Assembly: GCF_040954835.1 (NCBI RefSeq)
Contig: NC_090703.1
Coordinates: 14,955,444 to 15,019,443, forward strand
Reading direction: 5' to 3'
Source of the DNA: Lepisosteus oculatus
Lineage: Eukaryota > Chordata > Actinopteri > Semionotiformes > Lepisosteidae
Length of the DNA: 64,000 nt
Under the pieces are notes generated by a model. The model ran no database searches. It had not been told where the DNA came from and saw nothing but the letters and a program-made list of their open reading frames with translations. Each line of letters begins with the position of its first letter. Positions within the stretch are counted from its first letter, which is position 1. Of the stretch, positions 1-12,269 are shown piece by piece. The position numbers were made by a program, and so were the translations under genes.

Positions 1-1962
1 TACTTCAATTAATATTGCAATATACCGTATAGCAATATAATAATTGTTTGCAGTGCATTTACGATCATGGTCATGTTGTAAAAATGAATTATATTATGAT
101 TTAGTGGTTTTCAGGTAGAATCTCTTACACAGTAGATATCCTTTGTCCTCTTGCTTACAACATTCCATCCCCAAAGCAGAGACCCAGACACATGCTTGTG
201 TTATACAGCTGATTGTGGACATTTCCCTTTACAACAATCACCTCCAGATACACTGACAATGCTTGTATCAAATTTATTTGGCCCTCTCAAATATATATTT
301 ATTTATATAATATTATATATAAATACAGTATTTTAAATGCACTGTTCCAATATTCAGTGTTCTTGAAAATGTCATCTATTTAAATGATTTAGATGTGGAG
401 CCTAGTGAGGTGCTTGAGAGAAAGAGACATGCTACATTGAAGGAAGTCTGTAGCCTTTCTTGTAAAGCATTACAAATAACTTCCAGTTTTCTGGAAAGGC
501 TGACAGGCAGAAAAAAACACACATTCAATTTGGCCTTTGAAATTCTCTGCAAGTTCAGGCTGTGAAACCTGCAACTATAAGAATTGTGAATGTGAGAGTT
601 AAAAACTGCACAAAAATATTTTAAAAAGAAAATTGAAAGAAATATTAAGTTTGCTTCCTTATGTTCTGATATTTCAAATAAAAAATATATCAGTTAAATA
701 AAGACCACTATCCCCTGCTGTTACATTTAGGGACCTATCCAGTTATTCTTGCATATTCTCCTCAAAAGCAAACTATAATCCATTATTTGAAAAGCCCAGG
801 CAATTAAGTGTGTAAGACTCTGTAACTGCCCTAAGAGATATGGGGAAGGCAATGTGGTTTTTGTTACTTTGTAATATGTGGATGCCAAAGAAAAAAATAA
901 AAACATAAATTTTATATATCCTTAGGAAAAAATGTTTTCCTAAGAGTTATCAAGAGTGATTCTTTCATGGGGTTCACTAAAAATACATTACATGATCTTT
1001 GTGAGAAACAACATTGCACATTTGCTCACTGTCTAATGCTTAACATGGAGGATTAGACAGATACAGTACCAGTCATGCTGCCCATTTTCACCTTGTTTTA
1101 AAATCTGCTTCTTATAAACATTTACACTCACAACACTGATAAACCTACCCACATGGCAGCTGCTCAGAAGGAAAATTCTAGATAAAGTCAGATAAACCAG
1201 GGATAGCACAGGCCCTTTTTTTCAAAAAGTCTTCATCCTGAAAGAGAGCCACCATATATTATAAATGTAACAAATTGACTAACAGTGCATTTCTTGACAG
1301 CAACTTGGAAGCCTGAAAATCCATTTATTGCATAGGAAGGTTTGCCAACAGATCCCAGAAAGCAGATAAGTTTGATTTAAGGTTGAAAAAAGTAATGAAG
1401 AATTCGTTTCTACTAATAATACATTGGTCTTTTATGATTAATATCACTAAATGGCAATGGAACTACACCATATATCTCTTATCTTTGTTTAAACTGCTGT
1501 CAACTTGTTAATTTCCAACAAAATATTTTGTTGGCCTCTCCACTGCCTTGAAATAATCTTTCCTGTTTAACCCCAACATCATCATTAACATTTTCAAATG
1601 GTTTTACCTAACTAGTACCTAATGCTGTGTAGTGCAGTCACTCCAATATTACATAAGAGCTTGATTGCACTGTTGTTAAGAATTGAAAGAAAAGTGACAG
1701 TAATGCATGAGACATGATGACAATTTGCAATCAGCACTGTTTGTTTACATACATTCATGGTATTTCAGCTGTTCAGATGAAAAATGTTTTTTAGAGTTAG
1801 AGGCTCTGGACTCAGAAATGGAAGGTTGTGGAATTATACCTTGTGTGGAAACTGGTTGTACTCTAGAGCATGGTATTTTACTTATTAAAATCCTACTATA
1901 TAAGTGGACAAAAGTGATTTGGTTTCCATAAAAATGCATCATTAAAATGAGTGGGTAATTGG

Positions 1963-2122
1963 GTCAGCATGCGTGGGCTGCAAAGGAACAAGTAAAGGTT
2001 TATTCCTTGCTGAAAAGAAAGGAGACAACATTTTGTCTATGGAGCCTTCTTCAGGTGTGAACCTGAGGTGAGTCACCTGAAGAAGGCTCCACAGCCAAAA
2101 TGCTTTTGTCTCTTTTCTTCTC
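1963..2122. repeat. dispersed repeat copy with long snap-back inverted repeat
   Basis: The left part (about 1963-2020) closely matches a second copy at 11.10-11.18 kb (shared words GCAAAGGAACAAG-like and GGTTTATTCC-like), so this is an interspersed element. The right part folds back on itself. An arm at about 2012-2057, ending GGAGCCTTCTTCAGGTG, is the reverse complement of an arm at about 2074-2122 starting CACCTGAAGAAGGCTCC, with a 16-nt spacer. The arms differ by a few bases. The family name is not known to me. Confidence 0.7.
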
Positions 2123-3796
2123 AATCAAATAAGTTAATCAAAATAAATAAAACAGGTTCCTGAAACCTTGGAAAACCTAATAATAATTTTCCAATCAAGT
2201 TGCAGAAGAAAACAGTGTCTTGTTTTCATATTATAAGTAGAGTGAAGATTTGCCCCCATAAATAATATTTCTTGAATTATACAATTGACCATCTCTTCAA
2301 GAAGCCACTATAGGTGAGAGTATCTACATAGACAAAACACTGTACATGTGCATATGCAGAAATGTTTGTGAGCACGATTAGAATAGTCGTTATCTGTCAC
2401 TATCAGAAAAAAAGATTGCTTAAACTAGAAAAATAAAGATCAGGTGGCTTTGTTTTTTCTGCAATATTACAATTGCAAACGAAAGACCTCCCTGATAGTA
2501 TAGTTTGTACACAAAAGAGAAAATCACAAATGACTGTTTCAGGTTTTGTGGTAAACAGAGCTTGCCCACGACTGTAGTTGTTAGTCAGTTGCTCCCATGT
2601 TTTTACAACAACATGTCTTCACAAAGAAGAGATGGTTCTCCACCTCTAAGCACAAGCAAACACAATTTAATCAAACTCCTTCCAAAGAGGTGTCTCTCTC
2701 TTGTTACTCAGGAGATGAATAAGATCTGCTTATGCCTTTCTTCGATTCATGTTGAAGTTTCCCTGACAGAATGGGGAGTGAAACAAAGTCACAGGGTTAG
2801 TAAAGTGGGAGTTCTGGGGCTCAAAGGGTCAGATCAAAAGCCATTCATCATATTCCATTCACAGGCAGAAATGGAGGACCGGGAGACCTGCATGTTTCCT
2901 TTGTTGCAGTTTAGCTATGCAGTTCTCTGACATTTCTTTAGAATTACCATAAGGCAATTAATTAGAAACAATGCATCAATCTTTTATGGGTTATTAGTAC
3001 TTGGAAACTTAAAAAGATGTCCTTGCTTTTAAAACATTAGCAAGAACATTTGTAATAATCAGCGTTGGGTCTCTGCCAACAACAATGCAATAACAAAACT
3101 CAAAATATAATTTTATTAGTGGGCATAGAAAATATAATTAACTTTCTACATGCCAAAGAGAGCTCTCACCACTTTATTAACTAATTGCTAGTGAAACAAC
3201 TCTATATATCAAAATATATAGCATGAATAAACTATATAATTAATGTTTCATTTAATCCTTTAGATGATACTGGCTGAGGAATTTAAATGTTTTCATAGAC
3301 TTGCCTATTCTACACAAATTGTCAAAAAGTCTCAGCTCTCACCAGAAACCCAAGTTAAGAAGCCCATGTGTGTATTTTTAAACAGTTTAATTTTAATTTA
3401 AAGAAAAAATATAGTTCCCAACAGACAGAGTTAACTTTATTGTCATGGATTTGATCATAGAGAGATGAAATAAAATGCAAAGAACTAAAAGGGTTATGTC
3501 CTGTGGCCGATGTTACATATAGACCACAAAAGCATGGAGAGCACGTTACTAGATGGCAGGTCTGTCAGAGATTTTAAATGCCTTAATGAGGTCGTAAGTG
3601 TGCAAGTTCTCCAAAATACAACAGCAAAGGGGAAATGAAGGGTCCTGACTTTATGTACCTCAGACGGATGAAAAGTTCAGAATGACTGTGTCACCGAGAA
3701 TAACACTTGTAAAAGTGTTGGCATACCCTGAACCATGTCTTTAATTACCAAGCTTCCACATAAACACACCCGGTCATCCTCAGCCCCCCTTTCTCA

Positions 3797-3875
3797 ACAA
3801 TCAGACTCTGTGAATAGGAAGCAAGGAGAGGAAACTGTCCCGAATCCACTGGATGGGAACAGGAAAAACCCGGAA
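3797..3875. promoter_or_regulatory. candidate ETS/SOX motif cluster, 24 kb upstream of DLL4
   Basis: Within 80 bp there is a SOX-like ACAATC (3797-3802) and four ETS cores: AGGAAG at 3816, AGGAAA at 3829, CAGGAAA at 3860 and CCGGAA at 3870-3875. ETS plus SOXF is the usual logic of endothelial enhancers, and DLL4 is the nearest gene. The motifs are short, so chance clustering is a serious alternative. Confidence 0.2.
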
Positions 3876-4784
3876 CTTTAAATTACAAAGGAAAAAACAA
3901 CAGCCCTCCAAAAATACCTCCAACCCATCACTGCAAATAAACAGAAATATTATTACTCAAGTCCTGTAATCCCTGCCATTCCCAGGAAACCCCGAAAGGA
4001 TAGATAATTAAGGCCTTACTGCTTCCCCAGTAATTAAGTCAGTAACAGGAATACTGACTCCAGACTGCACACACTGTCATAAAATGTATTCTGAAAGCAG
4101 AAGGAAAAAACTCCTTAACAAATACATGGGACACTTTTCTTAGTAATTGTGATGAATAATAAAAAAAGTATACTGCTTTCTGTTTTTCTTTTTTTTTTAC
4201 TAATTTGCACAATATAGTTAATGCAGGTTTTTGTGCTGTACACACTTCCAAGCAGTGCAATTTTCATAAACAAATTCTGTGTATGAAGTGTTGTTTTTTT
4301 TCTCTCAGCTTACTTAGATTACTTAGACATGCATATTTTACCACCCAACTGCATTTAAGCTTCACTGAGTTTCAGATAATATTGTATGAAATGCAAGAAA
4401 ACATACAGTATATGGTGTATACATTAAAATATCCACCTGAAACAGTCATATAATGTAAACAACCCGTAGGTACTGTACCTTACCAAAAAAACAAGACAAA
4501 CTAGGGTAAAGTCGCAATGATCCGAAAAAGCATTGCAAGGTGTTTTTTATAGATATATGAAACATTTGAATGGTAAAGGCTCTTATTTTAAATATTTTCC
4601 AAACACTGCCATTACAAGTCACTTAGTCATTTGAAAAATAAAATCATGAACAACTACTGATATTATGAACCACCGGTCTAGATGGGGTTTCCGTAGTGAT
4701 GACAGTTTCCATTGTTAAATTCTATCAATCTTTGGTTGCTTTGGTTATTTCACCTCAGTTGTGTGCAAAATGTGTTTCTGTTCA

Positions 4785-5260
4785 ATTTAATGACAGACAG
4801 AAGGCAGTAAGAGTTTATACCTACAGCGAATAACTTCCTTTTATCAGAACAGGTACCAGTGTATAACCTGACTTTTTTTTCCAGAGACCACTTATTTTAT
4901 TACGCTGCTACTTGCAGTAATTTTATAAGCCTTTTTATCAGCTGAAAGGCTGTTAGTGAAAACATCTTAAATTGTCACTGCATGCTGTCACAGACATCTT
5001 AATCTGTCAATTCACTACCAAATGGCCTTTTTTTGTGTCTGATACAATCATAAAGTGCAATGATTATAGTGACACTTCAATGACAAAGGATGTCATTGTG
5101 ACTGACAGGCCTTTCCTCTGAGTAATTGGAGGTTGGTGCACTTTGGCCATTTCCTCTGACCTTTGCTTCCTAAATGATTTTCTTTTCTTATTGAGATCCT
5201 TAGTGTCACCAGCAGCGTTCTGCAGGTGGATGGTTCTTCTAATAGAGTGATCTCAAATGT
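4785..5260. promoter_or_regulatory. candidate conserved noncoding block with TGACAG motifs
   Basis: This stretch looks less repetitive than its surroundings. It carries four MEIS/TGIF-type hexamers: TGACAG at 4791-4796 and 5103-5108, and its complement CTGTCA at 4985-4990 and 5004-5009. No ORF or repeat explains it. The regulatory role is inference from motif density only. Confidence 0.2.
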
Positions 5261-7388
5261 GGATTGAAGGTGTACACGGCATTTTTTATCACTGAATGCT
5301 ATTCACTTGAAAAATACAAGAGAGGTCTGTAATGGAAAATAAAATCACGTGAAAGTTAAGAGCAGTCCATTTCGAAAAGCTGACATAACTAAGATTTTTT
5401 CCTGGCTATGTGGACATAGTCGCTGAAAAAATAGACGTTTAGAGAAGCTGTGAAGTGAGGAAGTGCATCAACATTCTCTCACTTCATCTCTGGTGCGCAA
5501 ATGTCTTCAAGGACAGAGTTAAGGCTAATATGACCTGAATGGTCCTATTCACACATTGATAGCCTCCTCTGCTTCAAATTTTAGTTTTCCTTTTCCTGTT
5601 TGAGAGTTTTATTTATCGGGTTTCAAGGGATGTCTTGACCTTCCAAAGAAGGATTTCCTGTAAGTTGACCGATTCCAGAGAATATGCTTTGTTGTGAAAT
5701 TTCACCCTAAATCCCTCAACAAGCAAAGTCTGGATTTCTTTTATAGAAAGTATATAATATATGCTGATACTTCAAATCGTTAAATCAACCCAATTTGGTG
5801 ACACCAACTGCTTCTTGAACTACACACAGCTTTGGTAATTCACATTTTTTGTTGCACTAGATGAGACCACTAATCCCACAATGCAGTGTTGTAGCCATTG
5901 TTGCACCAAATCTCTTAAACGGTTCAACAAAATGGGTTTACTAGAACACTCCTTTTATATCTAGTTTGCATAATATCCATATTACAGATGGGATTATCCA
6001 CTCATGACGAGTTATGAAGCCCTGATTTTCAGTGGTACAGCAACAGTCTGGACAACTGGAATGTCACAGATGGTGTCCATATGAGAATTCCAAATAATTC
6101 CTGGCAAACTAAGATTTCAAAATGAGAGTTTAGCCTAGTCATTGCCATTGGTTAGCTCCCCAGTAATAGTAGTATTTTTGTGGAAAACAGTTCTCTCAGA
6201 TCACCATTCATTCAAAATAGAGTCAAGGATAAATATATACTACTTGAATATTCAGAGAATATACTACAAATAATGAACTAATCAATAAGATCATTTTTAA
6301 GCTAGATGTTCTGAGTGGCTTTTTTAATTAACAGCTTTAAGAATTTTTTATTTCTGACCTGATAATTTCTAAACTGATGCCTGGTCAGACACAATTGCCA
6401 ACGTATATACAACGTATAAAGAAGATATACAGTATTTAAACATAAAAAACACAAACCTTGTAGAGTAGCATGTTGTGAATCCCAGCCCAGTTTTGTGTAA
6501 CCAATGGCCCGTCTTCTACAACTAGAACATCAGGCTCCTACAATCTGTCACAGTTTCTTCTGTCTCTGGGAATTTGCAGATGGGCCTGTCTTCTACTGTC
6601 AGTAGGCTTCTTCACCATCACTTGGCTGACCCCTGACAACTGTCACAAACTGGCCCTCACATTAAACACAGTTCTACTGTCTTGAATGTGAGACCTTAAT
6701 CATTACAGAAAAAGTCATGATGAAAAAGTCAAGTCATGTAATGAAGGTGAGTATTTGTATTTAAAACAAAACTCCAGCACATCTTAAACAATAATCATAA
6801 AATATAGCCACAAATCAGAGCAGAAAAACTTTATATATCTGTTGTGACATCTCTGTATTTACTGGCATACTGATTTATGTTAAATCAAAAGCAGAAGAAG
6901 TTTATCAGTGCTATCAGGGGCATTTTAGTATTTATGATTAGATACATTTGAAATAAGGAGGGTATTTTCCATGTATTTCTAGGAGTCATAAGGTAGTCAT
7001 ATCTTTCTACTTGATCGTAAATGCTGCATCACACCAGACATATGAAGTAAGGAATGGGGCTGACATAAACAGAAACCAATGAAAGACCAGATGGCTATCT
7101 AGTATGACTTCAAGCATATATTCTGTGCAGAGATCAGATGTGTAAGTGTTTGTTTTCTGTTTTCTACATGAAGTCATTAAGGAATATGCAATGTATTAAT
7201 ATATAACGAAACGCTGTTATTAATTCTACTGCAAATGAAACTACCATTACCATAATTAACTGTGAATTAGAGATCAAAGATAACTTGAGCAGCAAGGCTG
7301 AAAACAGTGTGTAATCTTTAGCCTTTTATATAAGCAGTAAGATAAAATATGTTCTCTCATAATTCAAATATGTTTTAACAAATAGATT

Positions 7389-7690
7389 GTGAGGGCATCA
7401 CAGTATAAAGTGGCTTGCATTGCTGCCTCACAGAGCTTGGGCCCTGGGTTCAATTCCAGACCTGTGGTGTTATCTGTGTGGAATTTGCATGTCCCCTCCA
7501 TATTTGCATGGGTTTCCTCCAGGAGCTCTGGTTTCCACCCACCGTGCAAAGACAGGTGGGTCCAGAAGTGAATTAGCTTCTGGAAAAATTGAACTGCGCC
7601 TGTTGCTTGTGGCTTGGGATAGGTTCTGGCTCCACCACCACCCTGTATTGGATAAAATGGTGAGAAAATGGATGGATGGAAATAAATTCT
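7389..7690 (+). mobile_element. tRNA-type SINE copy 1
   Basis: The head has the pol III pattern of a tRNA-derived SINE. A degenerate A box (AAAGTGGCTTGCATTG) is followed by GCTGCCTCACAG and an intact B box (GGTTCAATTCC at about 7448). The body contains TTTGCATG, GGGTTTCCTCC and GGGATAGGTTCTGGCTCC, and the tail ends in ATGGATGGATGG. A second diverged copy lies at 41.66-41.91 kb. The short frames across it on both strands are repeat-derived, not genes. Confidence 0.8.
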
Positions 7691-8724
7691 GTCAGTGTAC
7701 ACAAAACCATGGCACACTGTAACAGGCAATGACTTCACACTCAGGTGAGGGTGTTTCTTTAAACTACTTGAATAACATTTCAGAGTGAAAGTCCTCAACT
7801 TTTTAAAATGTGTTTCTTAAGCTGGATCAGCACATTTGATTCCTACACACATTACGTGTCACGATTACATGGAGAAGAAACACAAGCATTGACTCGATTG
7901 GGATTTTTCGGGGACGTAAATCTCATTTGTTGGCTGATCACTTTCACATCACTTTGCCACAAATCCCCTGCTTCTTTTACCAGATTACCTAAATTCTTTT
8001 CAGGCTTGGCTCCAGTAGTGTCTTCTGCGGCCACCAGAAAAAGTCCTACTATCCTACCAATTCCACTTCTTCATTTAAGACCTTCCTATGGTGGTTATAT
8101 GTGAGGGCACAAATTGGGAGTACATAAATTGAATACACTAATCTCATTGCAGGAGGATCTGCTAGATTTCCACCCAGCAAAATCTTTTTTAATACATCAC
8201 TCTAACTCAACTCAGATTTTGGACCTTTAAATTAAGAAATAACTCATTTTGTACAAAGAGATTTATAGACTGGCTTTCTGCTGCTAATGATAATGTTAAT
8301 AACCAAAAGAACCACCATTGTTTAGCCCACTGTCTATTCTGAATACTAATATGCAGGTTCGTTTTGTGGTCATTCTTGATTAAGTATTGATGATCTTAAT
8401 GTAAGAGTTGTAGCTTTCTAGTTTCAATCTATTTCTGTTATGGCACAACTGTGCACAGGTGGCAGCATCGGTGGATTGAAATCCACTCTGTGGTGAATGG
8501 ATTTCAACCTGAACACCACCGCGACTGCCTCCTAAACACAGCCGCATCTTAACAGTAATCATTGATTAGACAGTATAATAAATGCCACAGAATTGACAAT
8601 AAATCTAGCTTGCAACACATTAAAAACTCTCTGACTCTTAGTGTTATACATAATAATGAAAAAAATAAAATAAATTTGCTAAAACTTAGACTTTTTGCCA
8701 GCTATATTTTATTACATAATTGAC

Positions 8725-8835
8725 ATCTGGGTATTTTGTAATTGTGTTGTATCTTGCGTATTCTTTTTATTTATTGTTGCTGTAATTCTGTAAAGTGCTT
8801 TGAGAAGCCACCTTTAAAGCCGCTATATAAAATTC
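8725..8835 (+). mobile_element. LINE-like 3' tail fragment
   Basis: The string CTGTAAAGTGCTTTGAGA followed by CGCTATATAAAA and a T-run resembles the shared 3' ends of fish L2/CR1-group LINEs. It is preceded by the T/G-rich stretch usual for these tails. No reverse transcriptase coding is visible, so this would be a 5'-truncated relic. Confidence 0.45.
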
Positions 8836-10284
8836 CTTTTTTTTTTACAGAATATGGAAGTGTCTCAAAGAATCTAGAGACAACAGGTAATGCCTATCTT
8901 GTGTCCACTTCTTCCACAGGATGTTTACCTGGTTGTGCTGGGTCTGAGACACAGTGATGACAGGAATCTTCTGGTTTACCTTAATTAATGTCTGGGTAAA
9001 TGATTAAGAGTGTCAGAACTGTAGGATAAAAGACAAAAAGACACAGGTGAATGGGTTAGAACAGGACAGAACAGAAGGGAAACAGTGTGTGCCAGGCAAG
9101 AGGTCCTTGTTCCAGATCACCCAGTAGACCAGATTGAAGGTAAGTATTTGTACCTTGCTAAGAGAACTTGCTATTCTGCCGTTTTTAGGGAACTCTGATT
9201 TCCTGTGTGAAGAATCACTCCTAGAAATGGCCTCTCCTGCTTAGTGGGAGCATTTTAGAATAGAGAGATTTGGTGGCATCCACCTTTACAGAAAGAGAGA
9301 TTTAGGCTGTAGCTGTACTCTACTTCGTTTAGAAGGTAGCTTTACCTTATTCTGGCCTATGTAGGTTTTAAGAATTGAATACTTGGTAAGACTTGGTAAG
9401 AAAGGGGTATTTCTGGGTGGTTAGGACGTTAGGCCTCAAGGACTCCTTGTCTGTAAACAAGTACTGTACATGGGTAAGCCCTGTATGTTGTATGTTTATG
9501 TTGTGAGTAGTTTAGTGTGTGTGTGTGTGTTTTCAATAAATATTTGTTTAACCAAGGATACCTGAAGTATTACCCTTTTCACCAAAGCTGTGCCAGAGAA
9601 CAAAGAATTCACGTCTCTAATTATACCAGTCACTAGCCACTCTGGTATATTCTTAGCAAAATACTTATAAGTTGGGGGTTATGATAATTTAATTTTCTTA
9701 GTGATTTAACTGCTCAGCATATCTCCTGATTTTCTCAGTATTAACTGTCTACAGAGTGATTATTAAATTAACATAATGTGTGTACATGAAGATGATTACA
9801 AATAAATGAATTGCCCAAACATGGTCCAGCAACGTGGAAATTTAAGAATGGCGCAAACCAAATTACATAAAAAGATAGTACTGAAGATCAAACACACTCC
9901 ATCTATGTGTCCTGAGTTTCCATAGTTACTAAAGCCAACATTAGGTTGCCCACAGGTGCTGCCCACAAAAACACACCAATACTGTACACAAATGTTTGAT
10001 TTTGTGTCTGTGCAAAGAAAGAAAAAATCTAAGCTGCAGAACATTTCCAAAAAACAAATATTCAGAAACATATTGTTCTTACAAGCTCAAAACCTTATGC
10101 AAGGCTGGTTTATAATGTCATATGAGATATAGTCTACAAATACTCCTTCCTTATTGTAGTTCAATCTTTTTAAATGCCAGTTATTGGCATTAACATGCTT
10201 GAATTTCTTTATCACATCAGGAGTTTGCTCTATTTGTAAATCTGGAAAAGATATTTAGAATTCAACATTCAAACTATTTGTTAG

Positions 10285-10309
10285 ATCTGTTGGAATAATT
10301 CCAACAGAT
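10285..10309. repeat. 25-bp perfect palindrome
   Basis: ATCTGTTGGAAT, a single central A, then ATTCCAACAGAT: two perfect 12-nt arms. It lies in AT-rich intergenic DNA with no associated gene or flanking duplication that I can see. It could be a cruciform-prone site or a mutational accident. Confidence 0.7.
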
Positions 10310-11089
10310 TGGACTCTTAGGGAATATAACAAACATAGTTCTGGCCTACACTCAGGAATTCCTCAGTCACTGCAAAATATCCCCACTGACATGAATTTAT
10401 GTGGCAGAAAAGGACTCACAGAAGCTGCTTTAACAGGCCATTAATTCCTAAAGAAGTCTGACAGGGGTAAAGAAAATCCAAAACAAGGGCAGAAGAGAAG
10501 ATTCATTTTTTTATATGTATTAAATGCGCTGCTTGTGTTCTTCTTGCAGCAAGTATTAATTAACCAGTATTATGTTAAAAGTAGCACTTTAAGTCAGTAC
10601 TGTATGATCTTCAGGCTGTTTTTTTTTTAGTCTAGTTTCACTGCATACGCTTGAGTAGAGCTGACATAGCCTTTACAGTTCATGTTGGCCATGGACTGAT
10701 AACAGAGCAGGAGAGTGCTGGTCTAACACTGTTTTGTAAACACTTTGCAAAACCAGAAAGCGAGGAAAGTTCCAAAATACCTACAGGCAATTATTTCTAT
10801 TGTGTTTCTAAAGTGAGTCTCAGCCTTACTTTTCTGGGTAAACGATAACCAACCCCCAAGGACAGATTTATTGTAGCTGATGTCATTCTCTAAAGGAGAC
10901 CTCTTCATTGAAAACCACTCTTTCTGGTTTAAGGGCTCTTGATAATCAATAAAATAAAAACCATAGAGAGGTCCAGACTACTAACCTTTCTTAAACAACA
11001 CAACTAAAGATGCACTCAATAAAAAAAATCAAAAGATTTTACATGTTAACAACAAAGTATTTAAAAACTGCAATCTATCTGTTTTTTTA

Positions 11090-11185
11090 TGCAGGTAGCT
11101 GCATCAGCATGAGTAGGCCACAAAGGAACAAGCAAAAGTTTATTCCATGCTGAAATGTTGTGTTTCCTTTTTTCTCTTTATCTGT
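11090..11185 (+). repeat. second copy of the 2-kb dispersed repeat
   Basis: GCATCAGCATGAGTAGGCC, CAAAGGAACAAGCAAAAG and TTTATTCCATGCTGAAATG match the left part of the element at 1963-2020 in the same orientation. This copy then runs into TGTTGTGTTTCC and a T-rich tract instead of the palindrome. The pair shows that the sequence is interspersed. Confidence 0.65.
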
Positions 11186-12269
11186 TTTTTTAACCTCTTC
11201 AAGTTACCAACATGATTCCCTGGCTAAAAAGTACACTACCACAATTTTACCTGCCTTGAAAAACACATTCCTGACAAAAATAAAAACACGTAGTGTAAGC
11301 TTATGGTTGTAGTTAAAATCAAAGTTGTGCTCTACACTAATCTGGTAGTGAGTGTTTGTGGGGGAAAAAAGTGTATTTCACAATGATCATTCAGGTGTAG
11401 AGCCCTCTGCTACTTTGTTTTGTCATTCAGCTGCATTTTTATTTCATTAGCAACACTAAAACAGAACACATATCATGTATCACAATTCTTTGTACATCTT
11501 CTACTGCCAAAGACTGTGAATGTTAAGATTCCCTCCTTCTCAAGGTAAGAATCCCAATTTCAACATTTTGTTCAGTTCTCTGTTCTATCCGAGGGGATAA
11601 GCTGTACTATCGAGCTGTGCTATATTTCTTCACTCACAGTCAGGGTAAATCTGCTCAAAACGTGAACCTGCAGGGAGATTTACAATGAATTTATAACGAC
11701 CAATTTGTTTCTTTAGTGCACAGCTGTACATCAAACAGTTTCGATTAGGGGCAATAAAAGCTGTTCCAGAAATGCAAACTAAAAAAGGACAACAATCATT
11801 GTAAGAGGTGATTTACCACACAATGCAATATGGTTAGTGGAGGGCCTGGTGACAGTGCATATCAAAGGAGCTGTTGATTCATAAGACAGATTGCAGCTTA
11901 AAGATCAAATGTGCAGTTAAGAAGTGTTAAACTGTCATTTTTTAAATGGGAAAATTTTGAGTGAGGAGAAACCATCTGCTCCCACTGTAGTTAATTACTC
12001 ATTCATAGTCATTGTTCAGCATCTACAGTACAGCAGTCATCTAAGGTCTGCAAGACATTGTTGTCATATCAAACTGGGAAAAGCAATTCACAGCTCTCAA
12101 TGCTCACCATCCATTTGGATCAGTGAAAACACAACAAACGCAGTTTGTTCCAAAGTCTGGTTTCAATGATGTGTACGCATTTTTTAAGAGAATATTTGAA
12201 AGACAAATTCAGTGCTCAAATTGAACATTCAACAGTTGAAGGAAGTAAAATGTTAACCAAAAACAAAAA

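Larger units (their letters stand above)
1..7380. other. gene-free upstream region of DLL4, left part
   Basis: I see no convincing exon here. The open frames present are short, lack recognisable domains and are not flanked by coding homology. The DNA is AT-rich with scattered poly-A/T runs. Supported internal items are the snap-back repeat near 2 kb and two motif clusters (3.80-3.88 kb and 4.79-5.11 kb), listed separately. VPS18, the neighbour on this side of DLL4 in mammals, is not visible anywhere in the 28 kb upstream. Confidence 0.6.
7700..12265. other. intergenic, no gene seen
   Basis: AT-rich noncoding DNA. It contains a LINE-like 3' tail (8725-8835), a 10-bp-arm hairpin (8476-8485 with 8498-8507), a short GT run near 9515, a perfect palindrome (10285-10309) and a second copy of the 2-kb repeat. 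No frame has recognisable protein homology. Confidence 0.55.

Noticed and set aside
2505-2930. 141-codon plus-strand open frame
   Set aside because: No recognisable motif, and nothing around it looks like a promoter or exon structure.
7420-7470. Possible tRNA gene
   Set aside because: A and B boxes are present, but no cloverleaf can be closed and the flanks are SINE body.
7364-7798. 144-codon minus-strand frame
   Set aside because: Lies across a tRNA-type SINE; repeat-derived.
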